Assembly: GCA_043777675.1 (NCBI GenBank)
Contig: JAYWHR010000061.1
Span: 1-64,000, forward strand
Source of the DNA: JANMDU01 sp043777675
GTDB taxonomy: Bacteria; Pseudomonadota; Gammaproteobacteria; Burkholderiales; Burkholderiaceae_C
Reading direction: 5' to 3'
Length of the DNA stretch: 64,000 nucleotides
Below are positions 18,188 to 26,259 of the stretch, one piece after another. Within the stretch, counting starts at the first letter, position 1, and each line of letters opens with the position of its first letter. The position numbers and the translations under genes were made by a program. The notes beneath the pieces are model-generated. The model did no database searches, was not told the DNA's origin, and saw only the letters and a list, made by a program, of their open reading frames with translations.

Positions 18188-18239
18188 TAAAAAAAGAGCA
18201 GCATGATGGAAGACGACGACTGACATCATGCGAGCTCTT
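18188..18239 (-). terminator. Rho-independent terminator after the M14-type gene
   Basis: Read on the minus strand: AGAGC-TC-GCATGATG, a 15-base loop, CATCATGC-T-GCTCT, then a run of seven T. It lies between the stop of the deacylase-like gene and the start of the TAXI receptor gene, so it ends the transcript that includes the Bug receptor gene. Confidence 0.75.
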
Positions 18240-18262
18240 CATGATCGAGATCTGTGCAGAGT

Positions 18263-19246
18263 TCAAGCTGCCACACGCTGCCCTAAGCGCACCGTCGTCA
18301 CACCTGGGCGGAGTTGGCGGATGGAGGGCATCACGAGCACGCAATTGTCATAGGGTGTGGTGATGGCTTGGCCATCATCGTGTGCAATCACTGTGCCCGC
18401 CTTGGTAAAGACTTCATTGCCCATGTAGTTACCCGTGAATTCAAACCGCATGCTTTGTGCCACCACGGCATGCGTGACCTTCACCGGTGCGGGGCTGGCG
18501 CGATCTACTGCCAGCCAATTTTGTAAACCGGCCGCTTCGATGCCTTGCATGCTGAGCGAGCCACAGCGCAGCAAGAAACGCAGCAGCACATCGCGCGATG
18601 CAGCCACTGAAGAGCGCTCCCAATGCTGCCCCGCCTCAAGAAGTAGAGCGATTTTGCTGCCATTTTCACGGCCAAAATCACCAAAATCGCGCATGCGAAC
18701 GCCTTCCTTGTGCCCCGCATCTATCACCACTTGCCCTACGCCGCCCAGCGCCTGTGCAAACATCACGTTGCGCCTCAGCAAGCCTGTGATCAGCAGCGGC
18801 TCGCAGGGCTCGTGCATGGTGTGCAAATCAAGCAAATGCGTGGCGCGTTCTACAAAAGGGCGGATCTCACGCGCTCTGGTCAGCTCACTGCTTTGCTGCG
18901 CGCCATCCAGCACCACCTCGCTCCACACGCGGTTGAAATCCTGATCCACAAAACGCGAAGCATCTGGGTTGGTCGCATCAAAGCGATCAAAGCCGGCGAT
19001 GTTAGCAAATACCGCTGTGATGCGCCCGCTGTGTAATGGCAGCCGCTCACTTTGCAAAGCTTCCAGCAGCTCATGCAAAGCAATCGCGCCAGCATATTCA
19101 TTGCCATGCACGAGCGAGCTGATTAGCACATCTGCACCCGGCTCAGATGCAGAAAACGCATTCACATAATGGCCCGCATTGCCATTGCGCCAGCGCGAAA
19201 TATCTGGCCGCTCAATCTCAACAGGATGCGGTTGAAAATTCGCCAT
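18263..19246 (-). CDS. Succinylglutamate desuccinylase/aspartoacylase family metallohydrolase
   Basis: A 327-residue M14-type zinc amidohydrolase. Metal ligands are visible as HxxE in LVHGNEY (H47, E50) and the His of DLHTMHEP (H142), with a later Glu in LLLEAGQHWE as candidate catalytic base. Enzymes of this family remove acyl groups from N-acylated amino acids such as N-acetylaspartate or N-succinylglutamate. It begins 6 bases after the Bug receptor gene, so receptor and hydrolase are almost certainly co-expressed. That suggests uptake and hydrolysis of an N-acylated acid. The exact substrate is not readable. Confidence 0.85.
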   Translation of the reverse strand: MANFQPHPVEIERPDISRWRNGNAGHYVNAFSASEPGADVLISSLVHGNEYAGAIALHELLEALQSERLPLHSGRITAVFANIAGFDRFDATNPDASRFVDQDFNRVWSEVVLDGAQQSSELTRAREIRPFVERATHLLDLHTMHEPCEPLLITGLLRRNVMFAQALGGVGQVVIDAGHKEGVRMRDFGDFGRENGSKIALLLEAGQHWERSSVAASRDVLLRFLLRCGSLSMQGIEAAGLQNWLAVDRASPAPVKVTHAVVAQSMRFEFTGNYMGNEVFTKAGTVIAHDDGQAITTPYDNCVLVMPSIRQLRPGVTTVRLGQRVAA

Positions 19247-19252
19247 GGCAGA

Positions 19253-20251
19253 TCAAGACTCTTTGATTTTGGCGAAATCCACAATGCGCTTGTAATTGGT
19301 AATTTCGTTTTTTTGATAATCAACGAGCGATTGATTGGGTGCAAAAAACGATGCGCCTGCAGCTTCCAACTTGTTACGCACATCGGCTGTGGCCATCACT
19401 TCGCCCAAGGCTTGTTGCAAACGCTGCGTCACAGGCGCAGGCATGCCGGCAGGGCCCCAGAGGCCAAACCAACTGGAAATCTTCACGTTTTTAAGTGCAG
19501 GATGCTCAGAGAGAGTCGGAATATCCGGCGCAGCTTTGGAACGCTGGCCTTCCGTGATGCCCAGCGCCACCACCTTGCCGCTCTTAATATGCGGCAAACC
19601 GCTGGAGAGCACAAACACGCCGAAATCAAGATTGCCGCCAATCAAATCATTGGTGAGTGGCGCGACGCCGCGATACGGAATGTGAACGAGGAACGAGCCC
19701 GAGGCTTCTTTGACCATTTCGCCCGCAAGATTGAGCGCTGTGCCCACGCCCGACGAGCCATAGCTGTATTTGCCGGGATTGGCTCTGACGAGTTTGAGAA
19801 ACTCGTCCACTGTTTTCACATTCATTTTGGTGGAAGCCACCAGCACCATGGGCTGCGATGCGATCAAGCCAACAGGTGTGAAGCTCGCCATGCTGTCGTA
19901 GCGCACGGAGGAAGACACGAGCTTGCTGATCGCCATCTCGTTGTTCGCGCCCACGATCAGCGTGTAGCCATCGGGTGCAGCCGAGGCCACCTTTTGCGCG
20001 CCCAATGCGCCGCCTGCACCCCCCACGTTATCGATGATCACTGTGGTGCCCAGCTTCTTGGCCAGCTCGGTGGCCACAGTGCGAGCCGTGAAATCCGTGC
20101 TGCCGCCAGGTGGATAGCCCACCACGATGGTGATGGGCTTGCTGCCGGGATAACTCTGCGCTTGCGCTGTGCCCAAGACGGCTGCCGCGGCTGTTGCACC
20201 TGCGTAGCGCAGCACATCGCGGCGCTGCTTGGAAAGGGGATGGGAGTTCAT
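19253..20251 (-). CDS. Bug-family (TctC-like) periplasmic substrate-binding protein
   Basis: A 332-residue tripartite tricarboxylate transporter receptor. The signal has an RR pair (SKQRRDVLRYAG, then hydrophobic, ending AQAQ), so Tat export is possible. Family marks are PITIVVGYPPGGSTD, the NVGGAGG segment, DGYT and the IPYRG loop. These receptors bind small carboxylates and are very abundant in Burkholderiales. The start at 20251 is chosen because the signal begins there. No tctA or tctB membrane gene is nearby. It lies downstream of a LysR regulator on the same strand, with a 12-bp inverted repeat in the leader. Confidence 0.9.
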   Translation of the reverse strand: MNSHPLSKQRRDVLRYAGATAAAAVLGTAQAQSYPGSKPITIVVGYPPGGSTDFTARTVATELAKKLGTTVIIDNVGGAGGALGAQKVASAAPDGYTLIVGANNEMAISKLVSSSVRYDSMASFTPVGLIASQPMVLVASTKMNVKTVDEFLKLVRANPGKYSYGSSGVGTALNLAGEMVKEASGSFLVHIPYRGVAPLTNDLIGGNLDFGVFVLSSGLPHIKSGKVVALGITEGQRSKAAPDIPTLSEHPALKNVKISSWFGLWGPAGMPAPVTQRLQQALGEVMATADVRNKLEAAGASFFAPNQSLVDYQKNEITNYKRIVDFAKIKES

Positions 20252-20297
20252 GTGTTGTCTTTCGAAAAGGTAAATCAAGAAGCAAAACCGGTGGCCA

Positions 20298-20330
20298 CCA
20301 CCCGCGTGACCACCGATTTCACGCGGGTGG
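20298..20330. promoter_or_regulatory. 12-bp perfect inverted repeat in the Bug-gene leader
   Basis: Arms CCACCCGCGTGA (20298-20309) and TCACGCGGGTGG (20319-20330) have a 9-base spacer. It lies 47-79 bases upstream of the Bug receptor start and downstream of the LysR stop. No clear T run follows on the minus strand, so an operator or leader hairpin is more likely than a terminator. Confidence 0.5.
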
Positions 20331-20464
20331 TCTCAGCGCGGCTGAAACTGCTCAATTGTGCCGGGCTGCCGCCTTCATTGTTGATGGTGAAATCAGCCTT
20401 AAAATTATCTAATCGTAGTCTGCCTGTATGCATGCGTCTGACGCATACGCGTATGTGTATCGGC

Positions 20465-21379
20465 TCAGAGAGCAAAGGAGGGCGTATGATCCCAAACGCG
20501 GTTTGCCAGCGTGTGTGCGCTTTTGCGCGGGCGAAATAGGCGAAACTCAATGGGCATTGAGAGCGAAGGGCTGCTGGCATGCACCAGTTTGCCTGCTTGC
20601 AAGTCAGCATGCACTAAGCTGAGTGGTAGCCAGCCCATGCCAGCGCCTTGCAGCGCTTGCTCGTGCAGGCTCTCTGCAAAATCGGATTCAAAGATATTGT
20701 TTAAATGCAGCGCTTGTTTGCTGCTTTGCGCCAAGCGCTGGATGCTATCTTGCAGCACTTGCGCCAGCGCCAGTGTGGGCGTGTAGCTCAATGTAGCTAC
20801 GGGCTTTTTTTCGGTGCCGGGTAATACATGCAAAGGCTTGCCATTGGCCTGCGGCGCGCTCACGGCGACCAATGCATCGCGCCCAAAAGGCTTGCTTTCA
20901 AAATTCGTCTCATCAAGCACCAGCGACAAGCGCGGATGTGTGTAGCTCAGCAAAAAATCCGCAGCGCCTTGCTCAAGCGCCGTCACGCCCTCTGAGATGG
21001 AGCCAGTGATCAGGCGCAGCCGATATTCGCCCACAGGGCGGCGCGTTTGCTTGAACCAAGTGGGCACGGCGGTGCGAGCGAGGGTGCGGCCGGTGGCTAG
21101 CGTCACCCAGCCTGCGTTGTCTTGCCCACCGCGCAGGCGAGCGCGAAGATCGCTCAGGCCAGAGACGGTTTGCCGCGAGATGGCCAGCAACTCTTCGCCT
21201 GCGGGTGTGAGCGACAAAGGCACGGTGGCGCGATTGACCAAGTCGCTACCCGCCCACATCTCCAGCGAGCGGATGCGGCGCGAGAATTGCGGCTGCGTGA
21301 CGTGGCGCAGCTCAGCAGCTTTGCTAAAGCTTTTCTCGCGTGCGAGCGTGATGAAATCTTCTAGCCACTTGTGATCCAT
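20465..21379 (-). CDS. LysR-family transcriptional regulator
   Basis: A 304-residue LysR regulator: winged helix in residues 1-60 (SFSKAAELRHVTQPQFSRRI is the recognition region), then the periplasmic-binding-protein-like effector domain. It lies upstream of the Bug receptor and deacylase-like genes on the same strand and is the obvious candidate to control them. It starts 15 bases after glpD and could be read through from the glp genes. Confidence 0.9.
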   Translation of the reverse strand: MDHKWLEDFITLAREKSFSKAAELRHVTQPQFSRRIRSLEMWAGSDLVNRATVPLSLTPAGEELLAISRQTVSGLSDLRARLRGGQDNAGWVTLATGRTLARTAVPTWFKQTRRPVGEYRLRLITGSISEGVTALEQGAADFLLSYTHPRLSLVLDETNFESKPFGRDALVAVSAPQANGKPLHVLPGTEKKPVATLSYTPTLALAQVLQDSIQRLAQSSKQALHLNNIFESDFAESLHEQALQGAGMGWLPLSLVHADLQAGKLVHASSPSLSMPIEFRLFRPRKSAHTLANRVWDHTPSFAL

Positions 21380-21394
21380 TGGGCTTGACCTATG

Positions 21395-22981
21395 TCACTC
21401 TGGCAACGTGGCGTATTGCTTGGCGAGCAGCAAGAAAGCATCAAGCTGCGGATCAACACCTGTTTCCTCTTGCAATATCGTCGCCACAGCATGCGCCATG
21501 CTGGCAGCAAGCTTGGCATCTAAGAAAAGCAAGCGTGAGCGCCGCGCGAGCATATCTTCTACAGTACGAGCGTATTCAAAGCGGGCGGCGTAGCGCACCA
21601 TCGCCTCGGTTAAGCCAGGGCACAGTTCATTGGCTGCACCAGGCAGGGCTTGCACTTTGACGGCTTCGCTGCCATACATGTGCAAACCAGGTGCATCGCT
21701 GATACGCTTTTGTGTGGTGATCGAACCAGTGAGCGGTAAGTTGACAGTGACATGCCCTGCGCGACGCGGGAGCAGATGGGCATCAAAGGCGTTATCCAGC
21801 ACATCTTCGGCCATAGCGCGATAGGTCGTCCATTTGCCGCCTGTCACAGTCAGCAAACCAGATTTGCTCACGAGAATCGTGTGCTCACGCGAGAGCTTCT
21901 TCGTGTGGCTACCGGAGGGGCCATTACCAGCCCGGCCGTCTTCATCCGGCGGTTTGACCAAAGGCCGCAAGCCGACCCAGATGGATTTCACATCGCTGCG
22001 CTGCGGTGCGCGCGTGAGGTATTTCGCGGCTTCGCCGAGGATGAAGCCGGTGTCGTCTTTGAAAGCGGTGGGCTCGCGGGCGAGATCGTCGCGTGGGGAA
22101 TCCGTCGTGCCCAAAATTAGTTTGCCGAGCCATGGCACGATGAAAAGCACACGGCCATCGGCCGTCTTGGGTATCAAAATCGCATGATCCGATGGCATGA
22201 ACTCTCGATCTACCACCAAATGCGTGCCTTGGCTGGGCGCGACCATGGCTTTCACAGGGCGCTTGGAATGCTGCCCATCCATCTGCCTGAATTCATCTAC
22301 CCACACGCCCGCCGCATTGATCACGCACTTGGCTTTGACGTTGTAGCTGGTGCCCGTTTCTTTGTCTTGCACATGAAGGCCAGCGACTTTGCCATCCTCA
22401 TGGATCAGCCCGGTGGCGGCGCAATAGTTGATCAGCAACGCACCGCACTGCGCTGCGGTTTGCGCGAGTGCCAAGGCCAAGCGTGCATCGTCAAACTGCC
22501 CATCCCAGTATTTCACGCCGCCCGTCAAACCGCTCTCGCGTGCATTGGGCAAGAGCTTGAGCGTTTCAGCGCGGCTTAAAAACTCAGTGCGCCCTAAGCC
22601 CGCTTTGCCAGCGAGTAAGTCATACATCTTCAGGCCCATGCCATAAAACGGCGCTTGCCACCAAGCGTAGCTGGGCATCACAAAGGGCAGGGGCTGCGCA
22701 ATATGTGGCGCATTGGCCAGCAGTGTGGTGCGCTCATGCAGCGCCTCGCGCACGAGGCTGATGTTGCCCTGCGCCAGATAGCGCACGCCGCCATGCACTA
22801 ATTTTGTAGCACGCGATGAGGTGCCTTTGGCGAAATCGTGGCTTTCAAACAGAGCTACTTTGAAGCCGCGCGCAGCAGCATCGAGTGCCGCGCCCAAGCC
22901 GGTTGCGCCGCCGCCGATGATGGCGATGTCGAAGCTGGCTGTGTTAGCAAGTTGCTTAAATAAATCTTGGCGTGACATCAT
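21395..22981 (-). CDS. glpD: Glycerol-3-phosphate dehydrogenase
   Basis: A 528-residue FAD-dependent dehydrogenase of the inner-membrane surface that oxidises glycerol 3-phosphate to dihydroxyacetone phosphate and feeds electrons to quinone. The FAD motif IIGGGATGLG lies near the N-terminus, followed by SSRATKLVHGGVRYL and a C-terminal DAO_C domain. The start is at the tandem ATG codons 22981/22978; the frame is open further upstream but overlaps glpK. It follows glpK by 16 bases, forming a glpKD unit for glycerol use. Confidence 0.93.
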   Translation of the reverse strand: MMSRQDLFKQLANTASFDIAIIGGGATGLGAALDAAARGFKVALFESHDFAKGTSSRATKLVHGGVRYLAQGNISLVREALHERTTLLANAPHIAQPLPFVMPSYAWWQAPFYGMGLKMYDLLAGKAGLGRTEFLSRAETLKLLPNARESGLTGGVKYWDGQFDDARLALALAQTAAQCGALLINYCAATGLIHEDGKVAGLHVQDKETGTSYNVKAKCVINAAGVWVDEFRQMDGQHSKRPVKAMVAPSQGTHLVVDREFMPSDHAILIPKTADGRVLFIVPWLGKLILGTTDSPRDDLAREPTAFKDDTGFILGEAAKYLTRAPQRSDVKSIWVGLRPLVKPPDEDGRAGNGPSGSHTKKLSREHTILVSKSGLLTVTGGKWTTYRAMAEDVLDNAFDAHLLPRRAGHVTVNLPLTGSITTQKRISDAPGLHMYGSEAVKVQALPGAANELCPGLTEAMVRYAARFEYARTVEDMLARRSRLLFLDAKLAASMAHAVATILQEETGVDPQLDAFLLLAKQYATLPE

Positions 22982-22997
22982 GGTGGAATGGATGGCT

Positions 22998-24605
22998 CTA
23001 TTTTGATCTGGCCCAAGCGCTAGATCGTGCCACAGCTTCTCGCCAACGTGCAATCTTGCCCTCACGCTGACTGGCCGACATGTGCGGCTCAAAACGCCGA
23101 TCTACTTGCCATTGAGCACTGATCTCTTGTGCATCCTTCCAAAATCCTGTGGCTAACCCGGCGAGATACGCCGCGCCAAGTGCCGTGGTTTCTGTGACTT
23201 TTGGGCGCACAACGGGTACGCCTAAAAAATCTGCCTGCATTTGCATGAGCAAATTGTTGGCACATGCCCCACCATCGACGCGCAGCTCTTTCAAAGCAAT
23301 TCCGCTGTCGGAGCGCATCGCAGCAAACACATCGGCGCTCTGTAGCGCAATGGCTTCAAGAGCAGCGCGCGCGATATGCCCTCGCGTGGTGCCGCGCGTC
23401 ATGCCAACCAATGTGCCGCGTGCGTATGGATCCCAATGCGGCGTGCCTAAGCCGGCAAATGCGGGGACGAGATACACATCACCAGTGTCTTGAACGCTAG
23501 CTGCCATGACTTCAACTTCTGAGGTTTGTTTGATCAGCTCCAAGCCATCGCGTAGCCACTGTATTGTTGCGCCACCCATAAAGACCGAGCCTTCAAGGGC
23601 GTATGCCCTTGAAGGCTGGCGCCGTGCTTGACGCTCTCCCCCACCCCATCCCTCCCCCATCCGTGGGAGGGTGTCACTTTCTTCCTCACCTGGCCCTTGC
23701 CATGCAATGGTGGTGAGAAGCTTGTTTTTGCTGGCAATGGCTGATGCTCCGGTGTTCATGAGCATGAAGCAGCCCGTGCCGTAAGTGTTTTTGGCCATGC
23801 CGGGTGCAAAACAGGCTTGGCCGAAGGTGGCGGCTTGTTGATCACCTGCGATGCCAGCAATAGGTATTTCAACGCCTAACAGCGCAGCATCCGTCATGCC
23901 CACGATACCGCTTGAAGGGACGACTTTGGGCAACACCGCGTGCGGAATGTTGAAGAGCCTCAGCAATTCATCATCCCACTGCCCGGTATGGATGTTGAGC
24001 AACAAGGTGCGCGAGGCATTGCTCGCATCGGTGACATGCAAGGCTTTGTGCGCCGATTTTTCGCTGTGGCCGCCAGTAAGCTTGTAAATCAACCAGCTAT
24101 CAATCGTGCCAAAGCATAGTTCGCCATTTTCAGCGCGCTTTCGTGCGCCGGGTATGTTGTCGAGCAACCAAGCGAGCTTGGTGCCTGAAAAATACGCATC
24201 GAGGACGAGCCCGGTTTTACGCTGAATCAATGCGGCTCTGCGCGCTTTGCGAAGGGCATCGCAGGCGGGCGCAGTGCGGCGATCCTGCCAGACGATCGCG
24301 TTGTACAAAGGCTCACCCGTCGCGCGATCCCACAGTACAGTCGTCTCACGTTGATTCGTAATTGCTATCGAATTAATAGCTGCTTGCGTAGATTTTATGC
24401 CGGCTATCAGCAGTTTTTTCTTCAAATCTATCAGCGTGGAGAGCTGTGATGCCCAGATCTCTTGGGCATCGTGCTCCACCCAGCCGGGATGAGGGAAGAT
24501 TTGCCCAAACTCCTGTTGGCTGCTGGCAACTGGTGCGCCGGCATGGTCAAACGCGATGCTGCGCGAGCTGGTGGTTCCTTGGTCGATGGAGATGATGATG
24601 CTCAT
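22998..24605 (-). CDS. glpK: Glycerol kinase carrying two inserted segments
   Basis: A 535-residue FGGY-family kinase phosphorylating glycerol with ATP. It shows SIDQGTTSSRS at the N-terminus, ITNQRETTVLWD and LRVDGGACANN near the end. GlpK is usually about 500 residues. Two segments explain the extra length or look foreign. Residues about 67-81 (IAGIKSTQAAINSIA) are encoded by a dispersed repeat. Residues about 306-333, between TIAWQ and YALEGSVF, are Gly/Glu/Arg-rich and encoded by a hairpin-rich GC sequence. Catalytic motifs look intact, so activity is plausible. Start 24605 rather than 24644 because the conserved N-terminus begins there. Confidence 0.92.
   Translation of the reverse strand: MSIIISIDQGTTSSRSIAFDHAGAPVASSQQEFGQIFPHPGWVEHDAQEIWASQLSTLIDLKKKLLIAGIKSTQAAINSIAITNQRETTVLWDRATGEPLYNAIVWQDRRTAPACDALRKARRAALIQRKTGLVLDAYFSGTKLAWLLDNIPGARKRAENGELCFGTIDSWLIYKLTGGHSEKSAHKALHVTDASNASRTLLLNIHTGQWDDELLRLFNIPHAVLPKVVPSSGIVGMTDAALLGVEIPIAGIAGDQQAATFGQACFAPGMAKNTYGTGCFMLMNTGASAIASKNKLLTTIAWQGPGEEESDTLPRMGEGWGGGERQARRQPSRAYALEGSVFMGGATIQWLRDGLELIKQTSEVEVMAASVQDTGDVYLVPAFAGLGTPHWDPYARGTLVGMTRGTTRGHIARAALEAIALQSADVFAAMRSDSGIALKELRVDGGACANNLLMQMQADFLGVPVVRPKVTETTALGAAYLAGLATGFWKDAQEISAQWQVDRRFEPHMSASQREGKIARWREAVARSSAWARSK
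23588..23692. repeat. GC-rich hairpin insertion inside glpK
   Basis: A perfect 13-bp inverted repeat with a 4-base loop (arms 23588-23600 and 23605-23617) abuts a C-rich stretch holding CCCTCCC/GGGAGGG arms around 23651-23671. Together they add about 27 residues in frame to GlpK. It resembles the dispersed GC-rich palindromic repeats of many proteobacteria; I cannot check other copies here. Confidence 0.6.
24364..24406 (-). repeat. Dispersed repeat, copy R6, inside glpK
   Basis: GCTATCGAATTAATAGC, then TTGCGTAGA, then TTATGCCGGCTA. On the glpK coding strand it reads in frame as IAGIKSTQAAINS, the same frame as copies R2 and R14. Confidence 0.85.
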
Positions 24606-24696
24606 AACAGGAGCGTAGCGCAATTGCGCAACGCTGCGGATCAATACAAACCATCATTCATACAAACCTTGCAGCACCGGAGGCTACACTTGAGCG

Positions 24697-25509
24697 ATGA
24701 CAATTTCTCACATGGCATTTATCGGCGGCGGTAACATGGCCAGCGCCATCATGGGCGGGCTACGCCGGCAAGGCATGGCGGCTGAGCAGTTCATTGTGAT
24801 TGAGCCGCATGCGCCGCAGCGCGAGAAGCTGCTCGCTGAATTTGGTATTTCAGCGCTGGAGCAGCCGGATCAATCACTGGCACGCGCCAAGCAGATCGTT
24901 TGGGCTGTCAAGCCACAAACGTTCCGAGAAGCAGCCGCGCAAGTCGCTGGGCACACCAAAGCTGCACTGCATTTAAGCGTGATGGCAGGCATCACTTCTA
25001 GCAGCATGGCGCAGCAGCTTGCCACCCAACGGATCGTCCGTGCCATGCCCAACACGCCTGCGCTGATCGGCAAAGGTATTGCCGGCTTGTATGCACGCGA
25101 AGCTGTGAGCGATGCAGACAAGCTGACTATTGAAGCACTGATGGCCACCACGGGCGAGCATGTGTGGGTCACTGATGAAAACCATCTCGATGCCGTCACG
25201 GCGCTTTCGGGCTCTGGGCCGGCCTATGTATTTTTCTTTATTGAGGCGATGATGCGTGCTGGACAAGGCATGGGCCTGAGCGAAAGTCAAGCGCGTCAGT
25301 TGGCTCAAAGTACCTTTGCAGGCGCTGCGGAATTGGCGCGGCAATCGCCCGAGAGCCCAGAAATACTTCGCCAGCGCGTCACTTCCAAAGGCGGCACAAC
25401 GTATGCAGCCATCACAGCCATGCAAAACAGCCAAATGAGCGAGCATTTTGAGCAAGCCTTGTTGGCTGCAGGCCAGCGGGCTGCTGAACTCGGACGTGAA
25501 TTTGGTTAA
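24697..25509 (+). CDS. proC: Pyrroline-5-carboxylate reductase
   Basis: A 270-residue enzyme for the last step of proline synthesis, reducing pyrroline-5-carboxylate with NAD(P)H. It has the Rossmann motif FIGGGNMASAI, the VKPQ segment, RAMPNTPALIGKG and the C-terminal signature SGSGPAYVF, then TSKGGTT. An alternative in-frame start at 24712 begins directly at the Rossmann strand. It is divergent from glpK and convergent with the dioxygenase gene. Confidence 0.95.
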   Translation: MTISHMAFIGGGNMASAIMGGLRRQGMAAEQFIVIEPHAPQREKLLAEFGISALEQPDQSLARAKQIVWAVKPQTFREAAAQVAGHTKAALHLSVMAGITSSSMAQQLATQRIVRAMPNTPALIGKGIAGLYAREAVSDADKLTIEALMATTGEHVWVTDENHLDAVTALSGSGPAYVFFFIEAMMRAGQGMGLSESQARQLAQSTFAGAAELARQSPESPEILRQRVTSKGGTTYAAITAMQNSQMSEHFEQALLAAGQRAAELGREFG

Positions 25510-25526
25510 GTCCAGATCACACCACT

Positions 25527-26168
25527 TTAAGCCTTCACGACTATCCCGAAATCCGCTTGCCAGCCATCCGCACCGCGTGTGAAAGCAGCTTCAAGCAAGC
25601 CGCGATCTGAGCTACTTAAGCTGCGCGTGGACAAGTCTCGGCCATTGGCAGCATCGCCAGCCACATACATTTGCGTCGTAAGGAGCTCGCGGTTGCCAAG
25701 CTTGACCTTCACATGGATATGCGGTGGCCGCCCAACGTAGGCCACCGGCTTGATCGTGCGGAAACGATATCGCCCATCTGCGCTCACTTGTACTTTGCCA
25801 AAACCTTGAAATGCCATCGGCGCGTTGCCCGATGAGCGGCTGTGGCGGTATGTACCTTCGTGGTCACACTGCCAAATTTCGACGATAGCGCCTGAGACCG
25901 GCTTACCTTCTACATCACTCACTACGCCGCTGAGCCATGCGGCTTGGCCACTGGCGTAGGCTACGCTGCCGTTTTTAAGCAAATCGGCATCCGCATCTGC
26001 CAAGGCTTGATCGGGGTAGAACGGGCCTTCGGATTGAGCTGGCGTGAGGCGGCGCGGAGTTTGTGCAACTGCAGGGCGAAGTATGCTCGGCATGGCAATA
26101 CCTGCGGCATAAAGCAAAGAAAGTTGCACAGCAGAGCGGCGGCGGCAAGGCGCGAGGGGCAGTTTCAT
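25527..26168 (-). CDS. Exported intradiol ring-cleavage dioxygenase-like protein
   Basis: A 213-residue protein of the protocatechuate 3,4-dioxygenase-like family. The N-terminus is a signal with an RRR cluster (PCRRRSAVQLSLL), suggesting Tat export, followed by SEGPFYPD typical of intradiol enzymes. Iron ligands expected as two Tyr and two His are visible in GTYRHSR, YRFRTIKPVAY and RPPHIHVKV. Secreted members act on catechol-type compounds, but the substrate is unknown. It is not next to any aromatic-degradation gene. Confidence 0.83.
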   Translation of the reverse strand: MKLPLAPCRRRSAVQLSLLYAAGIAMPSILRPAVAQTPRRLTPAQSEGPFYPDQALADADADLLKNGSVAYASGQAAWLSGVVSDVEGKPVSGAIVEIWQCDHEGTYRHSRSSGNAPMAFQGFGKVQVSADGRYRFRTIKPVAYVGRPPHIHVKVKLGNRELLTTQMYVAGDAANGRDLSTRSLSSSDRGLLEAAFTRGADGWQADFGIVVKA

Positions 26169-26211
26169 AACGTGCTTTCAAATGCAGTTGAATCCATCAG
26201 ACATAACAGCG

Positions 26212-26259
26212 CCAGGCAAAGTTCCGCCGAACGGACAAGCTCGCTTCAACTTTGCTTGG
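26212..26259. other. Inverted repeat at the 3' end of the EamA gene
   Basis: CCAGGCAAAGTT (26212-26223) pairs with AACTTTGCTTGG (26248-26259) at 11 of 12 positions; the right arm overlaps the last EamA codons. No T run follows on the minus strand, so it may be an mRNA 3'-end structure. Confidence 0.35.

Noticed and set aside
19169..20539. 456-codon open frame on the plus strand
   Set aside because: It is antisense to the Bug receptor and deacylase-like genes, which have clear families; the frame gives a His/Arg/Ala-rich product with no recognisable motif.
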